A DNA stretch of 64,000 nt from Orbus sasakiae (GCF_039542345.1 NZ_BAABHY010000005.1:62001-126000); one strand, 5' to 3'. Counted from the stretch's first letter, positions 35,293 through 42,861 are shown. The notes: a model not told the origin generated them from the letters alone. Made by a program: numbers and translations.

Positions 35293-36234
35293 TTATCGAT
35301 TAGGTATGGGCGACGTGCGATTAATTTCAACGGTAATATGCACTAACTCCTCATGAATAGCTAATAATTGCCTAACGTAATCCGCTGACACCTTGTCATC
35401 ACTATCAAGCACAATAATACATGCATATTGACCCCGCCCCACTTGCCACACATGCAAATCCGATAATGTGGCCTGCACCGCACTGTGTTCGATCACATCT
35501 TTGATTTCTTGTACTACTGGGGCATCCATTTGAGCATCTAACAAAATTTTACCGGAATCGCGGATTAAACCATATGCCCACACCGAAACAAGCACGGCAC
35601 CCGCAATCCCCATCACCGGGTCAAGCCATAATGCTCCCCATAGTTTGCCTGCAAATAACGCGATAATCGCCAAAATTGACGTTGCAGCATCAGCCAACAC
35701 ATGGACATAAGCCGCGCGCAGGTTAAGATCTTGGTGGTCGTGATGATGATGTTCATCATGGTGATGGTGGTGGTGATCATTGCCTTTTAATAACCAGGCA
35801 CACATCAAGTTCACCCCCAAACCTAAAATCGCGATACTGATTGCTTGGTTATAATGGATGTCACTCGGATTAATTAATCGTTCAACCGATTGAAACAACA
35901 TTAATACAGCAACGAGCACCAATAATACTGCGCTGGTATAGCCGCCTAAAATTTCAATTTTCCATGTGCCAAAGGTAAAACGAACATCACGCGAATAGCG
36001 CCTTGCAAACACATATGCTAATACTGACATACCTAATGCTAATGCATGTGAACTCATATGCCAGCCATCCGCTAATAATGCCATCGAATTAAAAAGATAA
36101 CCGCCACTAATTTCGGCGATCATCATAATGACCGTTAATAATACGGCGAGTTTGGTTTTCTTCTCAGCAAGTGGATTACCTTCATTAAAGATATGCGAAT
36201 GTTGATTTGGGCTGATATTGTGTTCCATTGACAT
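35293..36234 (-). CDS. dmeF: Cation diffusion facilitator, DmeF/CzcD-type metal exporter
   Basis: A 313-residue CDF protein. Six membrane helices occupy about residues 25-235. The transport-site signatures are LLADGWHMSSHALALG in helix 2 (Asp and His) and HVLADAATSILAI in helix 5 (His and Asp). The cytoplasmic loop between helices 4 and 5 is a His cluster (HHHHHHDEHHHHDH), followed by a C-terminal cytoplasmic domain (LSDLHVWQVGRGQYAC). It probably exports Co2+, Ni2+ or another divalent metal by proton antiport. The divergently encoded regulator has the Ni/Co-sensing residue set, which supports nickel or cobalt over zinc. GGAG lies 9 bases upstream of the ATG. Confidence 0.88.
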   Translation of the reverse strand: MSMEHNISPNQHSHIFNEGNPLAEKKTKLAVLLTVIMMIAEISGGYLFNSMALLADGWHMSSHALALGMSVLAYVFARRYSRDVRFTFGTWKIEILGGYTSAVLLVLVAVLMLFQSVERLINPSDIHYNQAISIAILGLGVNLMCAWLLKGNDHHHHHHDEHHHHDHQDLNLRAAYVHVLADAATSILAIIALFAGKLWGALWLDPVMGIAGAVLVSVWAYGLIRDSGKILLDAQMDAPVVQEIKDVIEHSAVQATLSDLHVWQVGRGQYACIIVLDSDDKVSADYVRQLLAIHEELVHITVEINRTSPIPNR

Positions 36235-36257
36235 TGACGGTGACTCCTGATATTTTT

Positions 36258-36278
36258 ATATACTATACCCCAGTATAT
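36258..36278. promoter_or_regulatory. Predicted RcnR/CsoR-type operator
   Basis: ATATACT (36258-36264) and AGTATAT (36272-36278) are perfect inverted arms around the C-tract ATACCCC. This is the two-fold arrangement with a central G/C tract recognised by RcnR/FrmR/CsoR repressors. It is centred in the 68-bp space between the divergent exporter and regulator genes, so one site could control both. Confidence 0.82.
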
Positions 36279-36302
36279 TATCGATGTAAATTGGAGCTCA
36301 TG

Positions 36303-36578
36303 ATGTCACACACGATTCGATACCAAAAAAAGCTATTAACTCGCGTTAGGCGCATCAAAGGCCAAACCGAAGCATTAGAAAAGGCATTAGAAAAAGGCAG
36401 CGAATGCGCGTCGATTTTGCAACAGATTGCCGCGATTCGCGGGGCAACAAACGGTTTAATGATGGAAGTGTTAGAGGGCCATATTCAAGAGCATCTTAAT
36501 CTTGATGATATTTCTCGTGAACAGCGCCAATCTGAAACGGATCTGTTGATTGGTATTTTGCGCTCGTATTTAAAGTAA
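36303..36578 (+). CDS. rcnR: RcnR/DmeR-type metal-sensing repressor
   Basis: A 91-residue, all-helical CsoR/RcnR family repressor. The ATG at 36303 is used (GGAG 6 bases upstream; MSHTIRYQKKLL matches RcnR); in-frame ATGs further upstream give an unlikely N-terminal extension across the operator. Signature QQIAAIRGATNGLMMEVL. The metal-ligand positions of E. coli RcnR are all present: His3, Cys35, His60 and His64. This favours Ni/Co sensing over FrmR-type formaldehyde sensing, which needs Pro2 and lacks His3. Divergent from the CDF exporter. Confidence 0.85.
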   Translation: MSHTIRYQKKLLTRVRRIKGQTEALEKALEKGSECASILQQIAAIRGATNGLMMEVLEGHIQEHLNLDDISREQRQSETDLLIGILRSYLK

Positions 36579-36637
36579 TCGTGTCAAGGTGATTAACGTA
36601 CATTTACCTTCTTTGAAAAGTGATGACTAAAATAAAA

Positions 36638-36668
36638 GGCGTGCATTTAAATCATTTAAATGCACGCC
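36638..36668. terminator. Bidirectional terminator between rcnR and the porin gene
   Basis: GGCGTGCATTTAAA (36638-36651) and TTTAAATGCACGCC (36655-36668) form a 14-bp perfect stem with a 3-base loop. The leftward strand continues TTTTATTTTAG, so it ends the porin transcript. Confidence 0.88.
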
Positions 36669-36726
36669 AAGCATTTTACAAATCACGTTTTAAACAATAA
36701 ACGTCATTTACCCAACACAGTAAGCA

Positions 36727-38430
36727 CTAAAACCATACTTCAGTTTGCACACCAACACTGATCTGATGATCTTTACCATTTAATTGTGAATGACTAATTT
36801 CATTATCCAAAATGCGTAAGTAAGTCGCATAGAAACGAATATCTGGACGTGAATTTAAGATACTTTCACCCACTTTAAATGAATGGAATAATGTTGTTTT
36901 ATAACCTTGCTCTTTATATTTACGGCTATTGACTTCATTGCGTTGTTGGAAGTAACCTAACTCAATCCCTGTTTGATTATACTGATTCCAAATATAAGCG
37001 GGTCGAATCGCAGATTTAAAGCTATAAAAATCGGTGTGTGCCGTTTTCATATCATACGAATAAACATCATGACCGGTTGTTAACGCCATCGCATGTGCCA
37101 TAATCACATTATCGGCAAGATACGCTTCACCTTGAGACACAATACGGTACGCGGTACCGCCAGTATGCTCACCAAAATAGTCATTACCATTCGACGAGAA
37201 TGTCGGATTGTTGGTATTAATGTTGGCTAATTGGCTCGCTACCGAGTTATTTGCAACTTGTAATGTCAACTCTTCAAAGCCATTGAAGAAATTATTTTGA
37301 CGGAAAATCAACCCCGCTAACCACGCATTTTTGACGATTAGGTTATCTTGGTTAGACGATTTATTTGCCATTGAATAACGCCCGGTAATGCCCAATGTGG
37401 CATCTTGCCATAGTGGAATATCACGGTAGCGCAATTCAAGTTCATTCACATTCACGTCATCGTTTTGAGTATCAACATCGGCTCTGGTCAGCGCCATATC
37501 CAACTCACCGATCCCAAGTTTCATTTTCTCGATACCAACACCACCGCCGACTGGGGTTTTTTGTGTTTTCCAATCCAGCATCTGGATTTCGTAATTAGGT
37601 AAATTATGCTTACCAACCCATAAGTTGGCTTCTGGGAAGTTCGGCACAAAACCTTGTGTGGATAAATACACATCAGAGAATTGCATATAGTTATCATCTT
37701 GGGTATTAAATAAACCCGATGATTTCGCTGTAGACACATTACCATCAATCATCACAATAGCATCAACACGTCGGCCATCTTGGTCGTAAACCTTTTGTGC
37801 AAAACGCAAATCATACCAACCACTGTATTCATTACCAAAACGCCCTAATGCACCTTCAGCGTAATTAACCGGTTTACCATTAGTTGAGGTTGCCCAGCCC
37901 GCGCGGAAATATCCTGTGTATGAAAAGCCCAGTTCTTCTTTTAAGTAGTTTTTAAAATCCGTTAACGTTATTGCTCTTGATGGTGTTGGTGAGTGGCCGC
38001 TATAGGTTGCACCATCATTAGCTTGTGTTGTTATCCCATTGGCTGAATCGTCAATTAACGTCACAACGTGTGACTGATCCACAGCATGATTGTTAACATC
38101 ACGTGTTGATTGCAAAGAAGGGCTGATATTTTGCTGACTTTTTACCAGCGCTTTTGGTGCTGGTGTGACATTATCGTGTTTTTGTTGCTGACTAAGTAAC
38201 GTGATCTGTTTGTTTGATTCAATCAGTTGTTTTTTTAACTCAACTGACTCGCTAGCTAAGCTTAATAATTTTTGTTCCAATAACGCAATGCGTTCTTCTA
38301 AATCCTGATTGGTTGCTGACCAAGCAAATGTTGGGTAAGCCAACCCCAATAGCATTAATACAATAATTCGTCTGGGCTTGCTCCGTTTAGTCATGATTGA
38401 TGGGGTTGTTATGTTTTTTATATTATCCAT
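36727..38430 (-). CDS. bglH: LamB/BglH-type carbohydrate porin with N-terminal coiled coil
   Basis: An outer-membrane sugar channel, probably trimeric. The 567-residue precursor has a long signal region (a basic KRSKPRR, then hydrophobic IIVLMLLGLAYPTFAWSA). A coiled-coil segment follows (about residues 42-80, LEERIALLEQKLLSLASES and continuing heptads), as in ScrY and BglH. After a flexible linker, the LamB barrel begins around residue 158 (FKNYLKEELGFSYTGYFRAG) and ends in the C-terminal aromatic VWF needed for BAM assembly. AAGGAATAAAT precedes the ATG. The upstream leader carries a BglG/LicT-type antitermination signal, so beta-glucosides or another PTS sugar are the likely substrate. The symbol is by that context; ScrY-like or chitoporin roles are alternatives. 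Confidence 0.82.
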   Translation of the reverse strand: MDNIKNITTPSIMTKRSKPRRIIVLMLLGLAYPTFAWSATNQDLEERIALLEQKLLSLASESVELKKQLIESNKQITLLSQQQKHDNVTPAPKALVKSQQNISPSLQSTRDVNNHAVDQSHVVTLIDDSANGITTQANDGATYSGHSPTPSRAITLTDFKNYLKEELGFSYTGYFRAGWATSTNGKPVNYAEGALGRFGNEYSGWYDLRFAQKVYDQDGRRVDAIVMIDGNVSTAKSSGLFNTQDDNYMQFSDVYLSTQGFVPNFPEANLWVGKHNLPNYEIQMLDWKTQKTPVGGGVGIEKMKLGIGELDMALTRADVDTQNDDVNVNELELRYRDIPLWQDATLGITGRYSMANKSSNQDNLIVKNAWLAGLIFRQNNFFNGFEELTLQVANNSVASQLANINTNNPTFSSNGNDYFGEHTGGTAYRIVSQGEAYLADNVIMAHAMALTTGHDVYSYDMKTAHTDFYSFKSAIRPAYIWNQYNQTGIELGYFQQRNEVNSRKYKEQGYKTTLFHSFKVGESILNSRPDIRFYATYLRILDNEISHSQLNGKDHQISVGVQTEVWF

Positions 38431-38466
38431 ATTTATTCCTTATTAATAATTAAAATGACTGAGATC

Positions 38467-38751
38467 TCAGGTTGTTATAATGATTGGGTGAATCGGGGAA
38501 AGTAACTGATCAACGCCAACAGGCGGCTGATTCATAGTCATGCGTTGCTCAACGGGATGAGACGTATTGCAATCCACATCAAACGGATGATTCAAACGCA
38601 CCGCTTGCTGGGCTTTCATTGTCACGACCTGCCATGTTGTGCAAAATCGCGTTGCCAAACCGCTAGTGCTGACATCATATATAAAATGAAAAATCAGGCT
38701 TTTACTCGCCGTTAGCGTCATCTGTAATTTGGCAAATTGTCCTTTTTTCAT
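38467..38751 (-). CDS. Small protein of unknown function in the porin operon
   Basis: 94 residues, ATG preceded by AGGA 6 bases upstream, and 36 bp before the porin gene. It is the first reading frame after the antiterminator/terminator leader, so it is co-regulated with the porin. No signal peptide or membrane helix. Composition is polar, with two Cys, several His and a proline-rich C-terminal end (MNQPPVGVDQLLSPIHPI). I do not recognise it. It could be a real small regulator or chaperone, or a leftover reading frame; the ribosome site favours translation. Confidence 0.5.
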   Translation of the reverse strand: MKKGQFAKLQMTLTASKSLIFHFIYDVSTSGLATRFCTTWQVVTMKAQQAVRLNHPFDVDCNTSHPVEQRMTMNQPPVGVDQLLSPIHPIIITT

Positions 38752-38771
38752 TGCGCATCCTATTTTTAAGG

Positions 38772-38817
38772 CAAAAAAAAACCTAAATCCCTTACTACAG
38801 TGAGGAATTTAGGTTTT
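38772..38817 (-). terminator. Conditional leader terminator of the porin operon
   Basis: On the leftward strand AAACCTAAAT-type arms (38779-38788 with 38807-38816) plus a second paired segment form a long stem followed by about nine T residues. Its 5' arm overlaps the GGCAAAACC end of the RAT element, so the two structures are mutually exclusive. Confidence 0.88.
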
Positions 38818-38849
38818 GCCTGTATATCCTTGATAAACAGTAACAATCC
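38812..38849 (-). promoter_or_regulatory. Ribonucleic antiterminator (RAT) of the BglG/SacY/LicT type
   Basis: Leftward it begins GGATTGTTACTG and ends GGCAAAACC, the two conserved halves of RAT. The middle is 17 nt instead of about 8, and can fold as CTGT/ACAG then TATC/GATA around AAG, so the extra bases extend the apical stem. Binding of a PTS-regulated antiterminator protein should block the overlapping terminator. No such protein is encoded in the window. Confidence 0.88.
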
Positions 38850-38916
38850 AATAATTGGTCATTACACTAACATTGTTATAAATAATTTAAAAAGTAAAAT
38901 TTTAATAAAGATTTAA

Positions 38917-38938
38917 TTTTGTGATCTTACTCACGAAA
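38917..38938 (-). promoter_or_regulatory. CRP-like site upstream of the porin leader
   Basis: The core TGTGATCTTACTCACG (38920-38935) matches TGTGA-N6-TCACA at nine of ten positions. It lies about 70 bp upstream of the RAT. With TATAAC (38875-38880, leftward) as the -10 it would be near -60, suitable for class I activation. The -35 is poor, as expected for a CRP-dependent promoter. Confidence 0.7.
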
Positions 38939-39127
38939 CGTTTGATTCTAATTGTTTTTTATAATGAATTTGATATATGAACTGAAAATTAAATCACGGC
39001 TATTCGCTCTATTTTAAAATGGGTAACGGCCATGTAGGTGGACAGAATCAACGATTATCACTGATCAGCCATTAGGGGAGTGTTTGATTAAAAACGTAGA
39101 CCAAGCAAACCACTCGTTCTCGATTAG

Positions 39128-39251
39128 ATAACGCAAATAGATATTCAAAGAGCTTTAAGGCACTATGAAGAAAAAGGCTTTATTTTCCATAGATTTGGAT
39201 CATGGTGATCGTCTTGAACGATATGTGGAAAACATTTATAAATTATGTTGA
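39128..39251 (+). pseudogene. Remnant of a MerR-family regulator
   Basis: In one frame the sequence reads IQRALRHYEEKGFIFHR, resembling the recognition-helix and wing start of MerR proteins (the VRTLRYYEEIGLI type). It is preceded by a stop at 39125 and ends in TGA at 39206. A shifted frame continues GDRLERYVENIYKL, like the helix after the wing. No start codon or full domain remains, so this is a decayed fragment if real. The evidence is short. Confidence 0.4.
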
Positions 39252-39348
39252 TTCGTATATTATTCATATAATTATAGTCAGAATTGTATTCTTAACATTA
39301 TATTAATGAACCAATTTAATAAGAATATGAACAAATGGAAATTTTAAT

Positions 39349-40938
39349 ATGAAAATAGACAAAAAATTTGTTGAAAAAATACAGTATTGTTCAGACCTTA
39401 TCGATAGAGGGGAATTTAATAATGCTTTTAATTTATTAAAAGAGTCACTTAATACACTAAATAATATTGAAACTAAAGAATCTATTTACTATACATTATT
39501 ATCAAATATAGCAGGTTTTTTCGTAGACCTTGGCTCGATGGGGAAAAATATAGAAGCCTCAAGAATAGGTTTCAATTTGATGAAAGATAATAAAGAGAAT
39601 TTCATTGAAATTATTGGTGAAAGTGATTTTTATTACAATTTTGCAAATGCAAAAGCAAGCCTTATTAGCGTTAGCTTCCCTTTTGATAACGATTTCGCAT
39701 CCATAGAAGAACTTGTTGAATTAAAAAATTACTATTGGAAGTCTGTTACTAGTTCTAATTCAGAAAAGGCAGAGCATCTCGTTAATTTAGCTAATGCATT
39801 AAAAAAACAATTTCGTCTTGTTGAATCTATAAAATATTATGATGAAGTTATCTCTTTAAATTTAGACATACCTCAAGCTTGGGTTAACCGCTCTGATGCT
39901 TTAATAATGTTGAATATGATATCAAATACCTACTCTATCAAAATGTTAAAAGAAATTAAAAAAGGATTTTCAAATGCTTTAAATTCAAATTCGGTTCCGC
40001 CTCAGTGGAAAATCTCATGGGCATCACAAGAAGAGCAATGGATAAAAAAAATAACTGAATCTCAACAATCACTTACAGAAGATGAAAGTGATTTATTAGA
40101 TGATGAGATGACAACCAAAGAATATAATGAACTAAGTGAGTATAGAAAATTTTCTTTAATAAAAAAACTAACACTTTCTAAACATAGTTTATATTGTCCT
40201 TGTATTGGTAGTTCTAAAGATAACTTAACAATTCCAATGACAACAGAAGGCATTGTTGGGGACTTTGTTGCTCCAATGGAAACTGTTTTAAATCGTTTGA
40301 AATCAGAATTTATTTTTGCCCGACAACTGTATCGTGAGTATTATCATGATCATGAAGAAGATTATGTAATATCTAATGAATCTTACTTTGCTGAATTATA
40401 CAACGATGAATTGCTTGGTATTAAAGTAGAGAAATTACGGTCTGCATTTCGTTTATGTTTTGGTATTTTGGATAAAATTGGTGTGGCTATTTGTGAATTA
40501 TATGACCTATATCCATCCAAAGATAAAAAAATATATTTTCAAAATTTCTGGCAACTAGATAGAAACAATAGAAGAGCATTATTTGAGAAAATAAAATCTC
40601 CAGGTTTACTCGCTTTATACAGCATAGCTACTGACTTAAATGAAAAAAAAGAAGGAGAATTAAGCTTTTTCAAAAAATGGAGAAACAAATTAGAACATGA
40701 GTTTCTAGTAGTGTATAGAACAGAGAAACCAAATGATATTTATAAATCATATAATTACATGAAAGATATTATATTTATCAAAGAGAGTGAATTTATTAAG
40801 CACTTAGAGCAGTTATTACAAATTACCCGCTCTGCAATATTCTCTTTTGTTTATACTGTCAGACATCAAGGGATGATAAATAAAGATGATAATAGTATTT
40901 ATCTAACAAATACTATCCATCCTAAACATTATGACTAG
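39349..40938 (+). CDS. TPR and LA2681-like HEPN domain protein
   Basis: 529 residues, with lower-GC codon use (ATA, AAA, TTA) than the neighbours. The N-terminal half is helical and repeat-like, with TPR-type units (for example VNLANALKKQFRLVESIKYY and YDEVISLNLDIPQAWVNRSD near residues 140-185). After a CPCIGSS segment, the C-terminal half resembles the LA2681-like HEPN family: FIFARQLYREYY, KLRSAFRLCFGILDKIGVAI, and KKWRNKLEHEF. The last holds an R-x4-H motif (R445, N446, H450), the catalytic pattern of HEPN ribonucleases. HEPN proteins of this kind are often toxins or defence effectors. It stands alone beside tRNA genes; no antitoxin partner is visible. The function is inferred. Confidence 0.75.
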   Translation: MKIDKKFVEKIQYCSDLIDRGEFNNAFNLLKESLNTLNNIETKESIYYTLLSNIAGFFVDLGSMGKNIEASRIGFNLMKDNKENFIEIIGESDFYYNFANAKASLISVSFPFDNDFASIEELVELKNYYWKSVTSSNSEKAEHLVNLANALKKQFRLVESIKYYDEVISLNLDIPQAWVNRSDALIMLNMISNTYSIKMLKEIKKGFSNALNSNSVPPQWKISWASQEEQWIKKITESQQSLTEDESDLLDDEMTTKEYNELSEYRKFSLIKKLTLSKHSLYCPCIGSSKDNLTIPMTTEGIVGDFVAPMETVLNRLKSEFIFARQLYREYYHDHEEDYVISNESYFAELYNDELLGIKVEKLRSAFRLCFGILDKIGVAICELYDLYPSKDKKIYFQNFWQLDRNNRRALFEKIKSPGLLALYSIATDLNEKKEGELSFFKKWRNKLEHEFLVVYRTEKPNDIYKSYNYMKDIIFIKESEFIKHLEQLLQITRSAIFSFVYTVRHQGMINKDDNSIYLTNTIHPKHYD

Positions 40939-41005
40939 ATTAATATTGAAAATCATAAGGCGCAACAAACCCCAATTTGTTTGCGTCTAAATAAAATGTG
41001 GACGT

Positions 41006-41058
41006 AAAAAAACCGACTTACGTCGGTTTCTTTTAAATTGGTCGGCGAGAGAGGATTC
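41006..41058 (-). repeat. Partial duplicate of the tRNA-Pro 3' end plus terminator
   Basis: 53 bp identical at 52 positions to 41171-41223. It contains the last 20-odd bases of tRNA-Pro including CCA, the following spacer, and a second terminator hairpin (41010-41029). Homology stops at GAATCC inside the T arm, so it cannot form a tRNA. The repeat period is 165 bp. Confidence 0.9.
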
Positions 41059-41062
41059 ACTC

Positions 41063-41146
41063 GTATCATCCATGATACTCGCCCTATGAGCATCACTTCG
41101 TGTTGTGCAAATCGTTCCTACGATTTGTCAACCTCCTTCGGAGGTT
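41063..41146 (-). other. Structured spacer between the two tRNA-Pro 3' copies
   Basis: Three perfect hairpins follow one another: 41130-41146 (AACCTCC/GGAGGTT, 3-base loop), 41109-41126 (AAATCGT/ACGATTT, 4-base loop) and 41063-41078 (GTATCAT/ATGATAC, 2-base centre). The density of 7-bp stems suggests an RNA with conserved structure. It would be transcribed only by read-through past the first tRNA terminator. Confidence 0.55.
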
Positions 41147-41170
41147 CTCATCCTGATGAATTTTAGGTAC

Positions 41171-41194
41171 AAAAAAACCGACTTACGTCGGTTT
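41171..41194 (-). terminator. Terminator of the tRNA-His/tRNA-Pro operon
   Basis: AAACCGAC (41175-41182) and GTCGGTTT (41187-41194) form an 8-bp stem followed leftward by seven T residues. Confidence 0.9.
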
Positions 41195-41203
41195 CTTCTA
41201 AAT

Positions 41204-41280
41204 TGGTCGGCGAGAGAGGATTCGAACCTCCGACCCACTGGTCCCAAACCAGTTGCGCTACCAAGCTGCGCTACTCGCCG
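41204..41280 (-). tRNA. proM: tRNA-Pro (anticodon UGG)
   Basis: 77 bases including encoded CCA (41204-41206). The acceptor arm CGGCGAG pairs with CTCGCCG, the D arm contains AGCGCAGCTTGGTAGCGC, the anticodon loop is TTTGGGA (UGG), and the T loop is GGTTCGAATCC. The sequence looks the same as E. coli proM. Second gene of the operon after tRNA-His, 10 bp apart. Confidence 0.96.
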
Positions 41281-41290
41281 TTAGGCTTAA

Positions 41291-41367
41291 TGGGGTGGCT
41301 AATGGGATTCGAACCCACGACAACTGGAATCACAATCCAGGGCTCTACCAACTGAGCTATAGCCACC
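41291..41367 (-). tRNA. hisR: tRNA-His (anticodon GUG)
   Basis: 77 bases including the encoded extra 5' G and CCA. The anticodon loop is TTGTGAT (GUG), the T arm is GTGGGTTCGAATCCCAT, and the acceptor is GTGGCTA/TAGCCAC. It appears identical to E. coli hisR. In E. coli the operon is argX-hisR-leuT-proM; argX and leuT are missing here. Confidence 0.96.
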
Positions 41368-41383
41368 ATATAAGCAGGACGCA

Positions 41384-41412
41384 ATATTACGCATTTCTCT
41401 ATATTTTGTCCA
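41384..41412 (-). promoter_or_regulatory. Promoter of the tRNA operon
   Basis: Leftward -35 TGGACA (41407-41412) and -10 TAATAT (41384-41389) with a 17-bp spacer, then a GC-rich discriminator (GCGTCC), typical of stable-RNA promoters. Confidence 0.75.
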
Positions 41413-41547
41413 GCATATTTTTTAAAAAATCGGTTCGATTGCTTATATATAAAACACTATTGGGCTATTTTGCGATAAATCAACCCGAATCACCGTTCAA
41501 ATTAACCCCTGTATTTTGTGATAAAATACACCCTCATTCCCGATCAA

Positions 41548-42861
41548 TTAAACCGGTTGTTGCTTTGATTTATGCTTTTCGTACATCGTTTGGATAATTA
41601 ATTGATCAGTGTGTTGCATACCTTGACTTGCGATATAACATAAATTGTTAATGGTGCTTTCAATATCTTGTGACACAATCCCATCGCTTTCGGTAGCAAC
41701 ACTATTATTCATCGCAAGGAGTACCGCTTTATAAGCCGTTGCTGACGCAGTGGAAACTTTTAATGCACAGCTACTTGATGCGCCATCACAAAAAACCCCT
41801 GAAATATCACCTATCATATTGGTAATTGCTTTTTCTGCTACATCATATTTACCGGTAATGAGCCATGCAATCGCGGTAGCCGCACCCATTGATGCCGTAC
41901 TCACTGCACAAAAAGCCGAAAGCGCAGGTAATTTTAAGTGAATATAAATAGCTGAAAGATGCGATAAGATTAAAGCACGAGCCAGTTTCTCATCGTCATT
42001 TGCCGCAAACTTTTCAGCAACGACCACAACAGGCATGGTCGCGGCAATACCTTGATTACCTGATCCAGAATTACTCATTGCAGGGAAAACGGCGCCGCCC
42101 ATACGCGCATCAGAAGCTGCCGATGAGCGAATAATAATATTACTTAATAAACCTGAATCTAATAACCCTGTTTGCTGCTGGGCTTGTAAGTTTTTACCAA
42201 TTTGCATGGCATACACGTTTTGCAAGCCTTCTTCTGATAAGCGATTATTGAGCGTTTTTGCTTGTAAAATAAAGGCAATATCGTCAAATGGCACATGAAG
42301 CGAGAACTCAAAAATATCTTTAAAGCTGATGCCCTGGCTTTTAATTAAATCACACGACTCAATGGCGGCTTTTTCAGCAAGTGCAAAAATCGTTTTATCA
42401 TTGCGTTTAATGGTAGTGACATTAATGTGGCCATCTTCAATGATAACAAGCGCCGTTTGACCATTAGCGGTCAGGGTGACTTCAACATATAAAGCTTTAT
42501 GGCAATCGTTGGCAATCGAAACACTCACTTTGTCGGCGGCAACTAGCGCCTTAGCGTGCTCAACCGTTTGCGGTAAAAGATCTTTTAATACTTCAAGCCC
42601 CCCCTCATGATTGCCGCCTAGCGCCCCCACAGCCGCCGCAATATTCGCGCCCGCAACGCCTGTACCTGGCACAATAACGCCCATACAGTTTTTGTAAAGA
42701 TTGGGAGATAGTTTCACGTCAATATGATCGGGTGTCATTGATAAATGATGACGCGCAATCGCACTGGCTAACGCGACTGAAACAGGTTCAGTACAGCCTA
42801 AAGCAGGTTTTACGTGTTGTTTTACTAATTCAATTAATTGGGGCCATAGTGCTTGTTTCAT
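41548..42861 (-). CDS. cyuA: L-cysteine desulfidase CyuA (YhaM)
   Basis: Breaks L-cysteine into pyruvate, ammonia and sulfide using a [4Fe-4S] cluster; cytosolic and best active without oxygen. 437 residues, the length of E. coli CyuA. Conserved stretches are VKPALGCTEPVSVALA (Cys23), the VPGTGVAGANIAAAVGALGG loop, RSSAASDARMGGAVFPAMSN and SGSGNQGIAATMPVVVVAE, and IGDISGVFCDGASSSCALK with cluster cysteines. No cyuP-type serine/cysteine transporter or cyuR regulator is adjacent, unlike E. coli. A hairpin at 41510-41530 (TGTATTTT/AAAATACA) lies just past the stop. Confidence 0.93.
   Translation of the reverse strand: MKQALWPQLIELVKQHVKPALGCTEPVSVALASAIARHHLSMTPDHIDVKLSPNLYKNCMGVIVPGTGVAGANIAAAVGALGGNHEGGLEVLKDLLPQTVEHAKALVAADKVSVSIANDCHKALYVEVTLTANGQTALVIIEDGHINVTTIKRNDKTIFALAEKAAIESCDLIKSQGISFKDIFEFSLHVPFDDIAFILQAKTLNNRLSEEGLQNVYAMQIGKNLQAQQQTGLLDSGLLSNIIIRSSAASDARMGGAVFPAMSNSGSGNQGIAATMPVVVVAEKFAANDDEKLARALILSHLSAIYIHLKLPALSAFCAVSTASMGAATAIAWLITGKYDVAEKAITNMIGDISGVFCDGASSSCALKVSTASATAYKAVLLAMNNSVATESDGIVSQDIESTINNLCYIASQGMQHTDQLIIQTMYEKHKSKQQPV

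Noticed and set aside
36228..36302. 25-codon N-terminal extension of the RcnR-like protein
   Set aside because: It would translate through the predicted operator; the ATG at 36303 has the ribosome site and family-like N terminus.
41006..41223. Integrated phage or island bounded by the tRNA-Pro 3' repeats
   Set aside because: Only about 110 bp lies between the repeats and no integrase is present; kept only as a possible scar.
41253..41597. A 114-codon rightward reading frame across the tRNA-Pro and tRNA-His genes
   Set aside because: It is antisense to two certain tRNA genes and contains the usual tRNA-derived peptide; not a protein gene.
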